64,000 nucleotides of DNA from Pohlia nutans. Taxonomy: Eukaryota; Streptophyta; Bryopsida; Bryales; Mniaceae. Where the stretch lies: the NCBI GenBank assembly GCA_022496805.1, contig CM040088.1, positions 14,353,001 to 14,417,000 on the forward strand, written 5' to 3'. The notes under the pieces were generated by a model. It ran no database searches. It had not been told where the DNA came from and worked only from the letters and a program-made list of their open reading frames with translations. Below are positions 11,425 through 22,500 of this stretch, in pieces; within the stretch, counting starts at the first letter, position 1; each line of letters starts with the position of its first letter. The position numbers were made by a program, and so were the translations under genes.

Positions 11425-11436
11425 TTAATGCATCAA

Positions 11437-11777
11437 CCTTCTTGTAGATATGATATCACATGCAGGTTCAGGCTCTACATGGAAAGTTGTCCTTAGTACC
11501 TTCTTGGATGCATTGGCAAATGCTTCTACATAAAAGTATGTGAAAATTTGCCAATGGTTACCATGTAGTTAGCTTCCTGTTAGAGCATCCCCACTCCTAC
11601 ATGCTAGAGATGACTCGTTGAAATTATTCATTTACATTTGAAGAGCCCTTGCACTTACACTCCCCCACCCTTGGAGGCCCCTCACACATCAAAAGTGCAC
11701 ATTAAATAGTCAATGGACCAATCACAAGTAGAATGTGAGGATGTAGTCAACTAAATAGTGATTTGAAGGGCCGTTTC
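11437..11777. other. Short intergenic stretch
   Basis: Carries the right terminus of the 10519-11496 element. A Harbinger-type left terminus (TTA then GAGCATCCCCACTCC) at about 11583 has no visible right mate. No gene seen. Confidence 0.4.
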
Positions 11778-11974
11778 TTAGAGCATCTCCAATGGGGACG
11801 GTAACGGCTCCCTCCAACGGGATCTGACGGGCGCGGCATTTCCGGCGGGCTCCAATGGGCACGGCGTGGCTCCCTCCAGTTTCCTGTGTCTCGCTAAAAC
11901 CCTCCCGGTCTCGGCAAGTTTTTCCTCTTTGGCGTGAGCGCTTGGTCTTCCCGGTAGAAGCAGTCAATGCTACG

Positions 11975-14949
11975 ATGGCAACATTGGATTCGGGAAGAGC
12001 GAAGAAGGGCAAGAACTTCAGCGCGGAGGAGGAGCGAGGATTGTGTCGCAGTTTTTTGGCCGTGTCGCAGGACCCTGTGTGTGGGAATGGACAACGCAAT
12101 ACGGCGTTTTGGGAGCGCATCACAACGCACTACAGCCAAACGAAGTCCAGGGGAAATCCAGTGCGGCCAGCGAGAAGTTTAGAGACGAAATGGGAGAACA
12201 TCAAACATGACGTCGAGAAATTTTGCGGTGCATACAAGCAGGTTCTGGATTGTAGGGAGTCTGGGGCATCGTTAGAGGACGTGCTAGAACGGGCGCTTGA
12301 GTATTATAAAGACCGGCACCCCAAGCAACAGGGTTTTGCGTTTCTACATTGTTGGCAGTTGCTCAAGGACGTCCCTCGGTGGTGGGATTCACCAGTCGAC
12401 GTACAGAGACGGGGAATTGTAGGAGACACGTCTCCGAGTATTGCAGCGAAGGCCTTCCGAAGACCTCAGGCTGTGGAGCCCATGGCCGCGCAAGGCAGCG
12501 GCGACTGAGAATGTAGCGGCGACGACCAGGTGCAGGTGATCTCCGACAAAAAATTTAGGATTCGACCAGCGAGACCGCAAGGAAACAAGGTAGCGAAGCA
12601 CGACCTGTTGGAGGCGGGGAGGCGGGAGACCGTGCTGAAATCACAGGCCAAAGCCGCGGAGCAAATGGCCGCCGCAAATATGAGGAAAGCGCAGGTTATA
12701 GAAGACCAAGCGGCTTTAGCTCTATTTCGTGTCCCAATTGGCGACGACCTCGACGAGGAGGCGCGCGAGTACTTCAAATTGAGGCGCAAAGAAGAAATGG
12801 AGAGGATCAAGAGACGGATGGATTCAGAGCGCCGGACCGCAGAGCGAGAAGAAACCGACCACCAACGTTTTGTTGCGAGCCAGGTTCGCAATAAACGTGC
12901 GCGGGCGCAGGCAGACCCGGTGACAGATGATGAGCCCCTGCTTTTGCTCGCCCCGAATTCCCCGACTCCGGCTGCAGATGTCACACCCCCCAATCAGCCC
13001 TCGCCGCCAAAGAATTCCGAACCACCGGTGAATTCCACAGCAGGTAATTGTCCCCCCCCCCCTCTTTCCAGAATTTTGCACGGATCATCCTCTTCTTCGT
13101 GGTCATAGTGCTACTGGTCATGGTCTACGTAATTTTTTTTTCCATTTTGGTGGTTTAGGTCTTCTTCTTCGTTGTCATGAATTTTTTTGAGATTATTGGT
13201 GGTGATCGTCTTCATGGTTTAGGGTCCGTTTCTTCTTCGTCTTCATGGTGCTGTTGGTGATGTTCTTGCTGGTCATGGTGCTTTTTTTTTGGTTGGTCAT
13301 GCTGATGATCTTTGGTGGTCATGCTGTTGGTGATTGTTTCTTATTTTTCATTTTTTTGTTTTTGGGTTCTTTTTCTTCTGATGTAGGTGATGTTCTTGGT
13401 GGTTCACGACCTGGTCGTCTTAATGGTGGTCGTCATGCTGGGTTTTTTTTTTTTTTTCTTCCTCCTCTGATGTTCAGTGGTCGTCATGGTGGTGTTATTT
13501 TTTTTTCTTCGTCTTCTGATGTTCGGTGGTCGTCATGGTGGTTTTTTTTTTTTCTTCGTCTTCTGATGTTTGGTGGTCGTCATGGTGGTTTTTTTTTTTT
13601 TTCTTCGTCTTCTGATGTTTGGTGGCCGTCATGGTGGTTTTAATTTTTTTCGTGGTCTTCTGATGTTGGTGATGATCAAGCATCATAGGTGCTGGCCGTG
13701 TTGATGGTTTAGGGTCATGGTGGTTTTAATTTTTTTTCTTCATCTTCTGCTGAATTGGTGATGATGAAGCAGGTGTAGGTGCTGGCCGTGTTGATGGTGG
13801 TCGTCATGTTGATTTTTTTTTCTTCGTATTCGTCTTCTGATGTTGGTGATGATCTTCTCAGGTGTAGGTGCTGGCCGTGTTGATGGTGGTCGTCATGTTG
13901 ATTTATTTTTCTTCGTATTCGTCTTCTGATGTTGGTGATGATCTTCTCAGGTGTAGGTGTTGGCCGTGTTGATGGTGGTCGTCATGTTGATTTTTAATTT
14001 TTTTGCTTCGTCTTCTGCATTGTTAGTGATGATGAAGCAGGTGTAGGTGCTGGCCGTGTTGATGGTGGTCGTCATCGTGGTTTTAATTTTTTTTCGTGGT
14101 CTTCTGTTGTTGGTGCTTCGTCATGGATTGTATTCGTCTTCTGCTCTTCGTGATGTGGTGTGGATTGATTTTTTTTTTCCTTCGTCTTCTGATGTTGGTG
14201 ATGCGTCATGGTTTGTATTCGTCTTCTGATCCGTGTTGATGTGGTGTGGATTGTGATGCGTCGTGGATTTATTCGTCTTGCTGGTCATGTTGCTAATCGT
14301 CTCCTCGTCATCGTTGTGTGCTGATCGTCTTCATGGTGCTGGTCTTATTCTGCTTCGTCTTCTTCTCTTCGTGGTCATGGAGCAGCTCGTGATGCTATTG
14401 ACCATGTCGTCACACTGGTGGATGTCTTCGACACAGTGTTGGAGCAGGTCATGGGGCTGCTTGTCATCTTGGTCGTCATGTTGGTTGCATTGGTGCTGTT
14501 GGTTTTTTCATGATTTTTTTTTTTGCTTAGACGTCACGGTGCCCTCGTGATGGTGATGCTGCAGCTCGTGTACAATCATGATGGTGGTTTTTTTTTTTTG
14601 GTTTTAAATCTTGCTGTGGAGAATTTCTAACGTACGAAGTCCTGATGGGCATGTTTCGGTGCTAATGAAACATTTCCTTGTTTGGGGTGCAGTGAATTTA
14701 GAGGATGAGTCGTGGGAGGACTCTCAATGCATTCCAGACACGCAACCACCTTGTCATGCACCAGTAGTTCAAGCAGAGTTTGCACAGGCTAGACATGGAG
14801 GTTTCCCTCCAATTCCATCAATGTATAGCAATGCACCAAACTCATTTAGCGTAGATCCAATTCAAAATCCCATTCATGCCGCACAAATGTATGCATACAG
14901 AAATTTTGGGCAAGGCTTGAACCTCAATGCCCGTTTCTATTCTCAATAA
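11975..14949 (+). pseudogene. Harbinger Myb/SANT-like protein, two exons, one in-frame TGA
   Basis: The start is the Met of MATLDSGRAKKGKNFSAEEE. A Myb/SANT-like trihelix region (residues about 10-110: EEERGLCRSF, NTAFWERITTHY, RSLETKWENI) is followed by the NAM-associated-type charged coiled coil (KAAEQMAAANMRKAQ..., EYFKLRRKEEMERIKRRMD) and a proline-rich tail. The frame GSGD-stop-ECSGDD contains a single TGA at 12506-12508. Exon 1 ends at 13043 (CAGCAG|GTAATT). A 1.65-kb repeat-filled intron follows, and exon 2 (14693-14949) restores the frame (VNLEDESWEDSQ ... NLNARFYSQ-stop). In PIF elements this protein assists the transposase in DNA binding and nuclear entry. The TGA may derive from CGA by CpG deamination. 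Confidence 0.85.
13044..14692 (+). repeat. Repeat-filled intron of the Harbinger Myb gene
   Basis: T/G-rich degenerate minisatellites. At 13440-13640 a unit of about 55 bp (CTTCGTCTTCTGATGTTYGG TGG TCG TCA TGG plus a T-run) repeats about four times. At 13690-14090 a unit of about 100 bp (GTGTAGGTGCTGGCCGTGTT GATGGTGGTCGTCATG) repeats about five times. The many ORFs through it are repeat translations, not genes. The strand asymmetry (C/A-poor) is marked. Confidence 0.8.
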
Positions 14950-14972
14950 AATATGATGTTCGTTCTTCCAAA

Positions 14973-16310
14973 TCATGCTCTAAATCCTAGTCCCCGAAGT
15001 CTCCAAAGGTGCTCAATCAAGTCATTTCTCAAAGCAAAATGACTTTGGACATTCTCTAATTCCCTAACTCCAGACTGCAAATCAAGAAAGGTAAATGGCA
15101 AGGGAGTACTCTCCCCGGGAAGCCCCCAATCATCAAAGGGCTCTAGGGGCAAACCCTGCTCATCCTCTATAATCATCTTGTGCATTATAATGCACACCAT
15201 CATGATGTTCTTAATGATTTCCAAGCTCCACTGTCGCACAGGGTTTTTGATGATCTCCCATCTAGCTTGCAGCACTCCAAATGCCCTTTCAATATCTTTG
15301 CGAGCTCCTTCTTGGCATTTCGCAAAGTATTCTTTCATCTCACCCTGCGGCTCATGAATGGGCTGTACAAAACATGACCATGGTGGATAAATGCCATCAG
15401 TGAGAAGATAAAAGCGGGGATAAATGCGGCCGTTCACCTCGAAAGTAATGTCTTTGCCTAGCCCCCGCAACATGTCCGAAATCAAGGGGGAACGGTCAAG
15501 GACGTTGATGTCATTGTTCCCACCAAGCAAGCCAAAGAACGCATGCCAAATCCAGAGAGATTGATCCGCAATGGCCTCAAGAATGATACTGCGGTTCTTG
15601 ACTTTATCTTGAAATTTCCCCTGCCATCCCACGGGGCAATTTTTCCAAGTCCAGTGCATACAGTCTAAACTTGCAAACATCCCTAGGAAACCCTTGTCCT
15701 TGTTGATAGCCATTTGACACTCTAAATCCTCTTTAGTTGGCTGTCTCAAGTATATGGATTCAAAGGCACCTCTAACAACAATGACAAACCTCCTCATGCA
15801 CTCTTGGGCAGTGGACTCTCCTAAACGGCAATACTCGTCACAAGCATCAGCTGACAAACCATATGCGAGCATGCGAATGGTGGCCGTACACTTTTGTAAC
15901 GAAGACAAACCAAGTCGACCTAATCCATCAGTTTTTTGCTGAAACCATGGATCGAATTGAACAACTGCATCTACGATCCTCACAAATAGTTCCCTTCTCA
16001 TCCTGAAGCGTCTCCTAAATTTCACGGGCCCATAAGTAGGCGTCTCAGAAAAATAATCATTATACAAGTTTTTATGATAAATTTCCCTTTCACGAAACAC
16101 GAACTTTCAACCAACTGTACTCCCACCCCTCTTTCGCTTCAAGGAGGGCTCACCCAATACCTCCCTAGTTCCAGCATCAAGCATCTGGAGGAAAAATTCA
16201 TTTTCAAACTGTTCTTCTAGTTCTTCCTCATACATGCTCTCAAAGTTTTCCTCCCAAGCCTCCATGCCTTCAACAATCAAAGAACACAATGAACAAAACA
16301 AAAACGACAA
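14973..16310 (-). pseudogene. PIF/Harbinger DDE transposase with one in-frame TGA
   Basis: The N-terminal segment (from MEAWEENFESMYEEELEEQ at about 16265) runs to GGSTVG, meets a TGA at 16107-16109, and continues in the same frame as KFVFREREIYHKNLYNDYF to the end. The DDE_Tnp_4 domain shows all three acidic positions: FASLDCMHWTWKN, YLLTDGIYPPW and EGARKDIERAFGVLQARW. The protein cuts and pastes Harbinger elements at TTA/TWA sites. Only the single TGA interrupts about 420 codons, with no frameshift, so inactivation looks recent. A CGA-to-TGA change would explain it. Confidence 0.9.
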
Positions 16311-16635
16311 TGGAGTTCAAGTCACGAACCCTGAAATTTGCTCGCTCTGTGCTGAAGCTCCTGGACAGTGCTGTCCCAAATGGAGTCGACCTGATCCTGC
16401 TGAATCCTTGGTCGCTCCTCCACGAAGCCTGCCCCGTGGCAGCTGAATCCTCGGCCGACGTGGCAAAAGTACGCGCCAGCGAGGCGCTACAAGTGGTGAG
16501 CGGGAGCGCATAGCGGGCGACGCGTTGGAGCTTCAGCGCGGCATCTCCTCACTGCACCGGAAAATCAGCCACCGGGACCCCGTCAGACCGCCTTTGCAGG
16601 ACGCGTCTGACGAGAACTGATTGGAGATGCTCTTA

Positions 16636-18006
16636 ACACGCTAGGATCTAGAGTCAAGAGGCATTTTGAAAAGGCCCTTCGGACTTTTCATCTAATTCTG
16701 GAGTGCCAGGGACTCTGGGAGGGCTGCGATGGAGCTGCTCTCACATGGGCTTGTGACAATGGTGCACAGTCTGTAATTGGCTCGTTGACAAATAATTGTT
16801 TCTTTACATGTGGGTATTTGGTCATCGTACAAAATAGTATAATAACAGGATTTGAGAGTTGGGATGGTATTGTACTTGTGAACGTTGGACTTTATATTAC
16901 TTCCGTAAAGGAGCTCAATATATACATGTATGGGCAAATTTTGAAGACTTGTGAGATGCGGAGCATCAATACTTTACTTGTCAAGGTGGGTAATAGTAAA
17001 AGATATGGTACCATATTTGGACTCACTTATGTTACTCCGCAGTGCCTACCACAAGTTTTCAAAGACTTGTGGTTATGAAATGCCAAAGTCAGTAAAATGA
17101 TTTGTGTCCTGCAGTGGTTTTAATTTTTGTTTGATTTTATTCCATTTTTTAATCTAACTACCGCAGCCTCTATTGCTGGTGATGTAAGAGCATCCGCACC
17201 CATGCCTTCTGATACACACAATAACTAGATGAAAAATGCTAAGGGCCCTTCAAAAATGCCTCTTGACTCACAATCTTAGCCACGGTTCTCAAGTTGTCAA
17301 AATTGTAAGATTTCGTAATGTGCCTTTTAGCCTATTCCCAACTGTCTTTTTTTTTTTTTTTTTTCTTTTCCATGTTTTTTTTCATATAAGGTATTGTTAA
17401 ACTGATTTACCCTGATTTTTTGTAATTATTTAAATAAAAATAAAATTTATAAGATTTTTCAAATTTTTTTTCTTGTAAAAATCATGGTCATTACAAAAAC
17501 ACTTAGAATAGTATGAATTTTTTAGGGAAAATGTAAATAAAAAGAAAATCATTATAAAAGCTTTTTCTGCGATGTATATTGGAATTGTAAGGTTTTGAGC
17601 TTTAAAGTGCAATAAAAAAAACGCAATTTTAACAATTTTGAAGAATGGTAAATTGGATTACAAAGTAGAAGATAACCTCCACACTTTCTTAGTTGGGACC
17701 ATTTTCATTTGAAATTAGAAACTAGGTGAAAATCAACAATTGACTGAAAAAACGACCAAACATGGCCCCATGGGACTCCTTGCACACTTAGGGGTTAAAT
17801 TTTATTGTAGATGGAGCACAGGGTTGCAAGGTCGGCAGAAAATATTAATAAAAATGAATTAATCTCAAAAGTTTTGGAAAGGTTTTAAAGGTTTTTTGTA
17901 TAGTGAAGAAGAGGATTTTTGAGAAATATTCATGAAAATACTGTTTGTCAAACATTTTTTGAAAATATTAAATATTCGGAATAGATGTGTTGATTTTGCC
18001 TTCCAC
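16636..18006. other. Repeat-rich intergenic, no gene
   Basis: Sequence at 16650-16745 (AGAGTCAAGAGGCATTTTG, CTTTTCATCTAATT) recurs inverted at 17190-17285, i.e. two oppositely oriented copies of a roughly 100-bp MITE with GAGCATC-type ends. The stretch 17385-17560 is homologous to 58670-58830. An isolated right terminus of the TTAA family (CACACTTAGGGG|TTAA) lies at 17783-17798, so 17.3-17.8 kb is a degraded TTAA-family copy. Confidence 0.5.
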
Positions 18007-18321
18007 TTAGGGCCTCCTTACATGTTGACTAGGTGGGCAAAGATAGCCCACGTTCACCAATGCAGGAACTTCCAAAGCACTTTTTTGTACCTCTCAACAA
18101 TGTATTCCAAGTACACTTTAAAGCATAAAATTAGTTAGTTTTCTTTTTTTTTCGTTTTAACCAACCAAAGCACTGATGCCACACCAATATCGGCAAAGAG
18201 TTTGCCCGGTTTTCGTGTTTGCCCGGTTTTTGTGATCACCGATGATCGGTGGAAGGATTCTAATTCACTCGTCTTTTAGAGCTATCTTTGCCCACCCAAT
18301 CAACATGTAAGGAGGCCCTTA
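18007..18321. mobile_element. MITE with 38-bp TIRs and TTA duplication (309 bp)
   Basis: Element 18010-18318 begins GGGCCTCCTTACATGTTGAC and ends in the inverted copy (one mismatch in about 38 bp). TTA lies at 18007-18009 and 18319-18321, which suggests Harbinger/Tourist type. The interior contains TGCCCGGTTTTCGTGTTTGC. No ORF. Confidence 0.85.
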
Positions 18322-19519
18322 GTATGGTAGTTATTTGGACAAATGTGTTCCAAAAAAAAAAAAAACAAATGAATTTATTTTGTATGTTCAAGGTTTCAGA
18401 CTAATTTGTGTTCAAAGCTCATCACACTAAAGAAAAGGCTATGAAGCATGCCATTGGCCTATTAGAGAAAGTAGCTATTGTACTAGAAGAATAAGCAAGA
18501 AAGACAAAGACTGAAAAATTCGTTGTCATTTGGGTATCTTATGTAGTATATAAAAAAATGGCATAGCAATAAAGAAGCGAGTGATATTCATAGCATTTAA
18601 TTGTAGAATGTACTTACTATTATTAAAATAAAATAAAACATTTGGACATAGTTACAAATTTCAAAAGAATTCCAACATATTATTTGGATACATATACTTA
18701 TAGCTTCACCAAAAGTAGACTATAATCTTCAAATGCTGTACATTTATTCAAATTCAAATCTATTATTTCCTACCTACAGCTAAATTTGGAGACGGTTCCA
18801 AAGCACTTTCTGGGATAATCTCAAAGCTAGTCTACAATGCAGGAATGGGTGCAGGACTGAATTTGATGTTTCTACCTTACATGCAATTCCAATCAAAAGC
18901 ATTAAATGTTAACTTATCAACATAATATTCTAGACGTCACAGATACCATCCTTACCAGAAAAACGTTTTTCCACACAAAGATGCTTTTTCTACACACAAA
19001 GATACCTTAATCGTTCTACATTCTCTCCTAGCCATTTGATTATTCCATCATCCTCTTCACTATTCTCTCCATCATACTTCTACATTAGCCTACACACGAT
19101 TTCTTTCCAAAAGGATGGTCTTCCAACTAGCTCAAGAATGCTACGAATCCAAAACAATTACAAGTTCTTCATATACATGTTCAACATGTAGACCTTTCAA
19201 ATGTTCATAGAATGGATTCCTACATACCAAAATAAACAAATATTCAACCCAATAGTCAATTTGAGAATCCTTGGTGTTTACAGAAAGCACTACACCAAAA
19301 TGTGCGATTACTGTCGCTAGAAGAAATCCCAGTCATTTGGTCCCAAAGACTCTTTGTTCCTTATATTCACTATTGCACAATCCCTGGATAACTTTGGTTT
19401 TGCAGGGTGCCAAATGTCCTACATGACAATAAAGAATACCAAAAAAATGCTTACAATCGTATCATGCCAATGAATCTAGAAATTGATTTCGTGTGCTTAC
19501 AAATTCAAATCAGAATGCG
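18322..19519. other. Intergenic, no gene seen
   Basis: AT-rich, and the downstream side of the SET gene (the gene is on the minus strand and stops at 19520). A lone CACTACACCAAAATGTGCG terminus lies at about 19286 without a clear mate. Confidence 0.4.
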
Positions 19520-22500
19520 TCATCTCTTCTTGGTGAAAGATGATCGCTTGTGCCGAGAACCCCAATTTATTGGAAGACTGACGTTGTTGGATTTTCGGTT
19601 GCTGTTGAATCTTTCCCCAATAACACCACGACATTTGGGAGCTCCACAGCGGCATGTCACATTGGGCCCAAACTCAACATATCTACACAATTTCCCAACA
19701 GAGCACCTTTGAGAAACCAAGAAGAGGATACCAGAAAGAACCGATCACAAAATACATAACAAATGTATCACAGGAAGAACACATGAGTGCTGAATTCCAT
19801 TATCTACCAACCATGAGTGCGTTGTCTCATCTCATACACAAGTACCAGTCACTGTCAAAAAGTGGTTTTTAGGAAATTACTTGTAATCATAATTGAGCTC
19901 TTCACCGGTGGCAATATTTCTCCCAGCAAAAACACCCACTCTGGTTTCACCATCCACTCGCCTGCACATAATGAATCTCTTGTTAGACGTTCATCCTTGT
20001 CCAATCTTGGTTCAGAGATGGTAGAGTCGATGAATTAAAATGAAGACATAAAACAATCGAATTAAGAAGGTGGTCGGACCATTTTTCAAGCCTGCAGTTG
20101 GGTTGGCAGCTGTGGTTGAGGTAGCGAGAAGCATTGCCCTTCCTAGTGGCATCGATGATAAAATCCTTGCAAATCTCACACATGTAAAAATTGCTTATTC
20201 TTCGCTGCCCTTTCATCTCCCATAGTCGTTTTTCACACATTGCATCATCAATTACTGCCACACACAGTCAACATGAATGCCACCTCGTAGGAGTTGAATG
20301 TAACCATCTTCTGAAGGTGAAAACAAGGTTTTGAAAAACCGTAATCAAATGTGATACAAATAAAACTGAATTTTAAATATTAACACTCCTGCCTTACCTT
20401 CTCCTGTGTACTCGATAATGAATTCATCTTTTTTGACAGCCTCTGCTGCAAACGCACCCCAGCCACAATACGCCGTCTGGAATCCAAAAATAAATTTCAG
20501 AGGATCTATGATGGCAGATGATGACGTACATTTTGAAACGAAGAAAAAAAACAAAGGACGTAGTTTGCTGCTACTCATAACATAACAATGCCCATCCTGC
20601 CACTGCACATCTCAAAACTTCCAGATTTCTTTTGAATCCAAGTGCCCTTCGGGTACATATTCACGGCCACAGGAAGTTCCGACCGATCAGAACCTAACAT
20701 AGGAAAGAGCCTCACAGATGCAGCGAATTAAGAGAACTTACTCAAGATCAACCACGTCCAGTTACCCATTGAGAAGAAATTAGAGATCTAGCATGTGCGA
20801 TTGTTAAGCCAGACTAATAAGATAGCGTCCAAAGATCCATATGGCGCTGGTTATCTATGATATTACGGGACCCATTTGAAATAACCCCTCATCTAGCGTA
20901 AAAGACAGATATATTTTAACCCCCAAGTGCCACGAACGCCGAAAATGGGCATCATGTTTTTCTTAGCACTTTTGAGTCTCATATAGGGACTTTCTTTTGT
21001 CCAATTTTACTTATTTACTGACCAATACATGCAATGTTCTTCATTGATTCTGGTGATATAAAATTTGGCTCCCTCTGCATTCTATTTTTGATAATACGAA
21101 AAATCATTTGATCATTTTAAAACCATGAAATTTCTGTCCTTTCGAAGATAAAATCTCACCTTGATAACCTTCAGGCGTTTGAATTTTCGGAACGGTTTGT
21201 TGCTGCACTTGTGTGAGCATTTACAGTCTTTGGAGCAACTCATACTCTGCACCCTACCTCCCCACAATACCATATAATTAATAATTCGCACATTTTCCAC
21301 ATCCTGTATCACAAGTATCTTTACAAGGGCTCACAACGAGCTCAGAGATAGGGAAACATAATATATAGAAATAACACATTTCCAGACTGGTAAACAGACC
21401 TGCATTCACAATCATCCCCACACACGTCCTGCGGTGAGTTGCAAGAGCAGCCAACGCCATCATCCGCATCATCACGCTTCTTCTTTATTAGAAATACATC
21501 TTTAGTTTGGTCAAGTAAAGCCAACACTAGAACCTTAACAAAATTTGATATTGCTGTATGATATACATATTTAGTTGGCGAGAAGCACATGCAGGAAAAA
21601 CAAAGCCAGAAATTCAACATTTAGACCACCAAAACTCGAAGTACAGTACAGGACAAGAGTACCGATAACAAAAACTGAAGGTTCATTTGCACTACGTGTT
21701 AGGGTCAAGAAGATCCAGTGTCAAGAAGTTCTGAAAATCTACTAATAACGCTTGTAACGGTTCATCCACATTGTACGCCATGTACAGGTCTGTGGTCCAA
21801 GAGGAATTTCGTTTCTAGGAAATCAGCAGTTCAGATGAAGTTGAAAACAAGTACACCAGTCAGTCACATCCTCAGCGTAACAGTCACGTATGCCACTGAC
21901 AATGACATCATTAACCGGAGGCCATCAAGCAAGCACAGGCACTGTCCCAGACCATCAATTTCTTGAGAAGAAAGTAAAGTATGCTGATGAGCAAGGATAC
22001 TGCGCCTAATCAAGAAGTAAGGAGGTGGCTCTTTGTCATTCTCCATCACCTCCTTTATAAACTCAGATGTCAGGAAGAATTCCTGTTGAACGTCTGGCAC
22101 TGGTAAGTGACGAAATATGTCCTGCAAAAGAAGACAATGTCAAGAAAATAAATTAGCTGGGGGCTTAGGAAACAATCATACTAAGTTAACAAACCCTTCA
22201 TGTTATTCCCATTTGTTCATTTATAGCTACATTGGAAGCAGACTACGTCAAAAGCTACGAAAGTGCTACGAGAAGCTGACCTGACAGTCCCATGAAGGCG
22301 TCTTCAGCTGCAGAATATGAGAGAGATGCACCCACCACTCTGTGTCAGCACCCCAGCCCAATGTGCGGGTCAAAACCATCCAACCGAACCCACTTTTACT
22401 CTAATACTTCAAATGAACAAGGACACCCAAGGTTCCCATTGGCTTTTCCAGAAAGTTCAGGAGTGTCCCTTCAATGCAAATACCAATTATTATAGCAGAG

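Larger units (their letters stand above)
10519..11496. mobile_element. Element with GGCTTTCCATGTAGAGCC termini, hosting nested insertions
   Basis: GGCTTTCCATGTAGAGCCTG at about 10524 reappears inverted at about 11470 (CAGGCTCTACATGGAAAG), giving about 30-bp TIRs. The superfamily is not assigned. A TTAA-family copy (10733-11298) and a short retroposon (11311-11424) interrupt it, so it is the oldest layer of a three-deep stack. Confidence 0.6.
11778..16635. mobile_element. Full-length PIF/Harbinger transposon (4852 bp)
   Basis: Element 11781-16632 starts GAGCATCTCCAAT and ends ATTGGAGATGCTC. TTA target duplications lie at 11778-11780 and 16633-16635. It has the two-gene organisation of the superfamily: a Myb/SANT-like DNA-binding protein on the plus strand at the left and a DDE transposase on the minus strand at the right, converging on each other. 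Each gene is broken by one in-frame TGA (about 12506 and 16107), so this copy is probably recently inactivated. Its coding part is more GC-rich than the flanks. Confidence 0.93.

Noticed and set aside
12466..13081. Long minus-strand ORFs opposite the Harbinger Myb gene
   Set aside because: They are shadows of the GC-rich coding strand; the plus strand carries the recognisable domain and splice signals.
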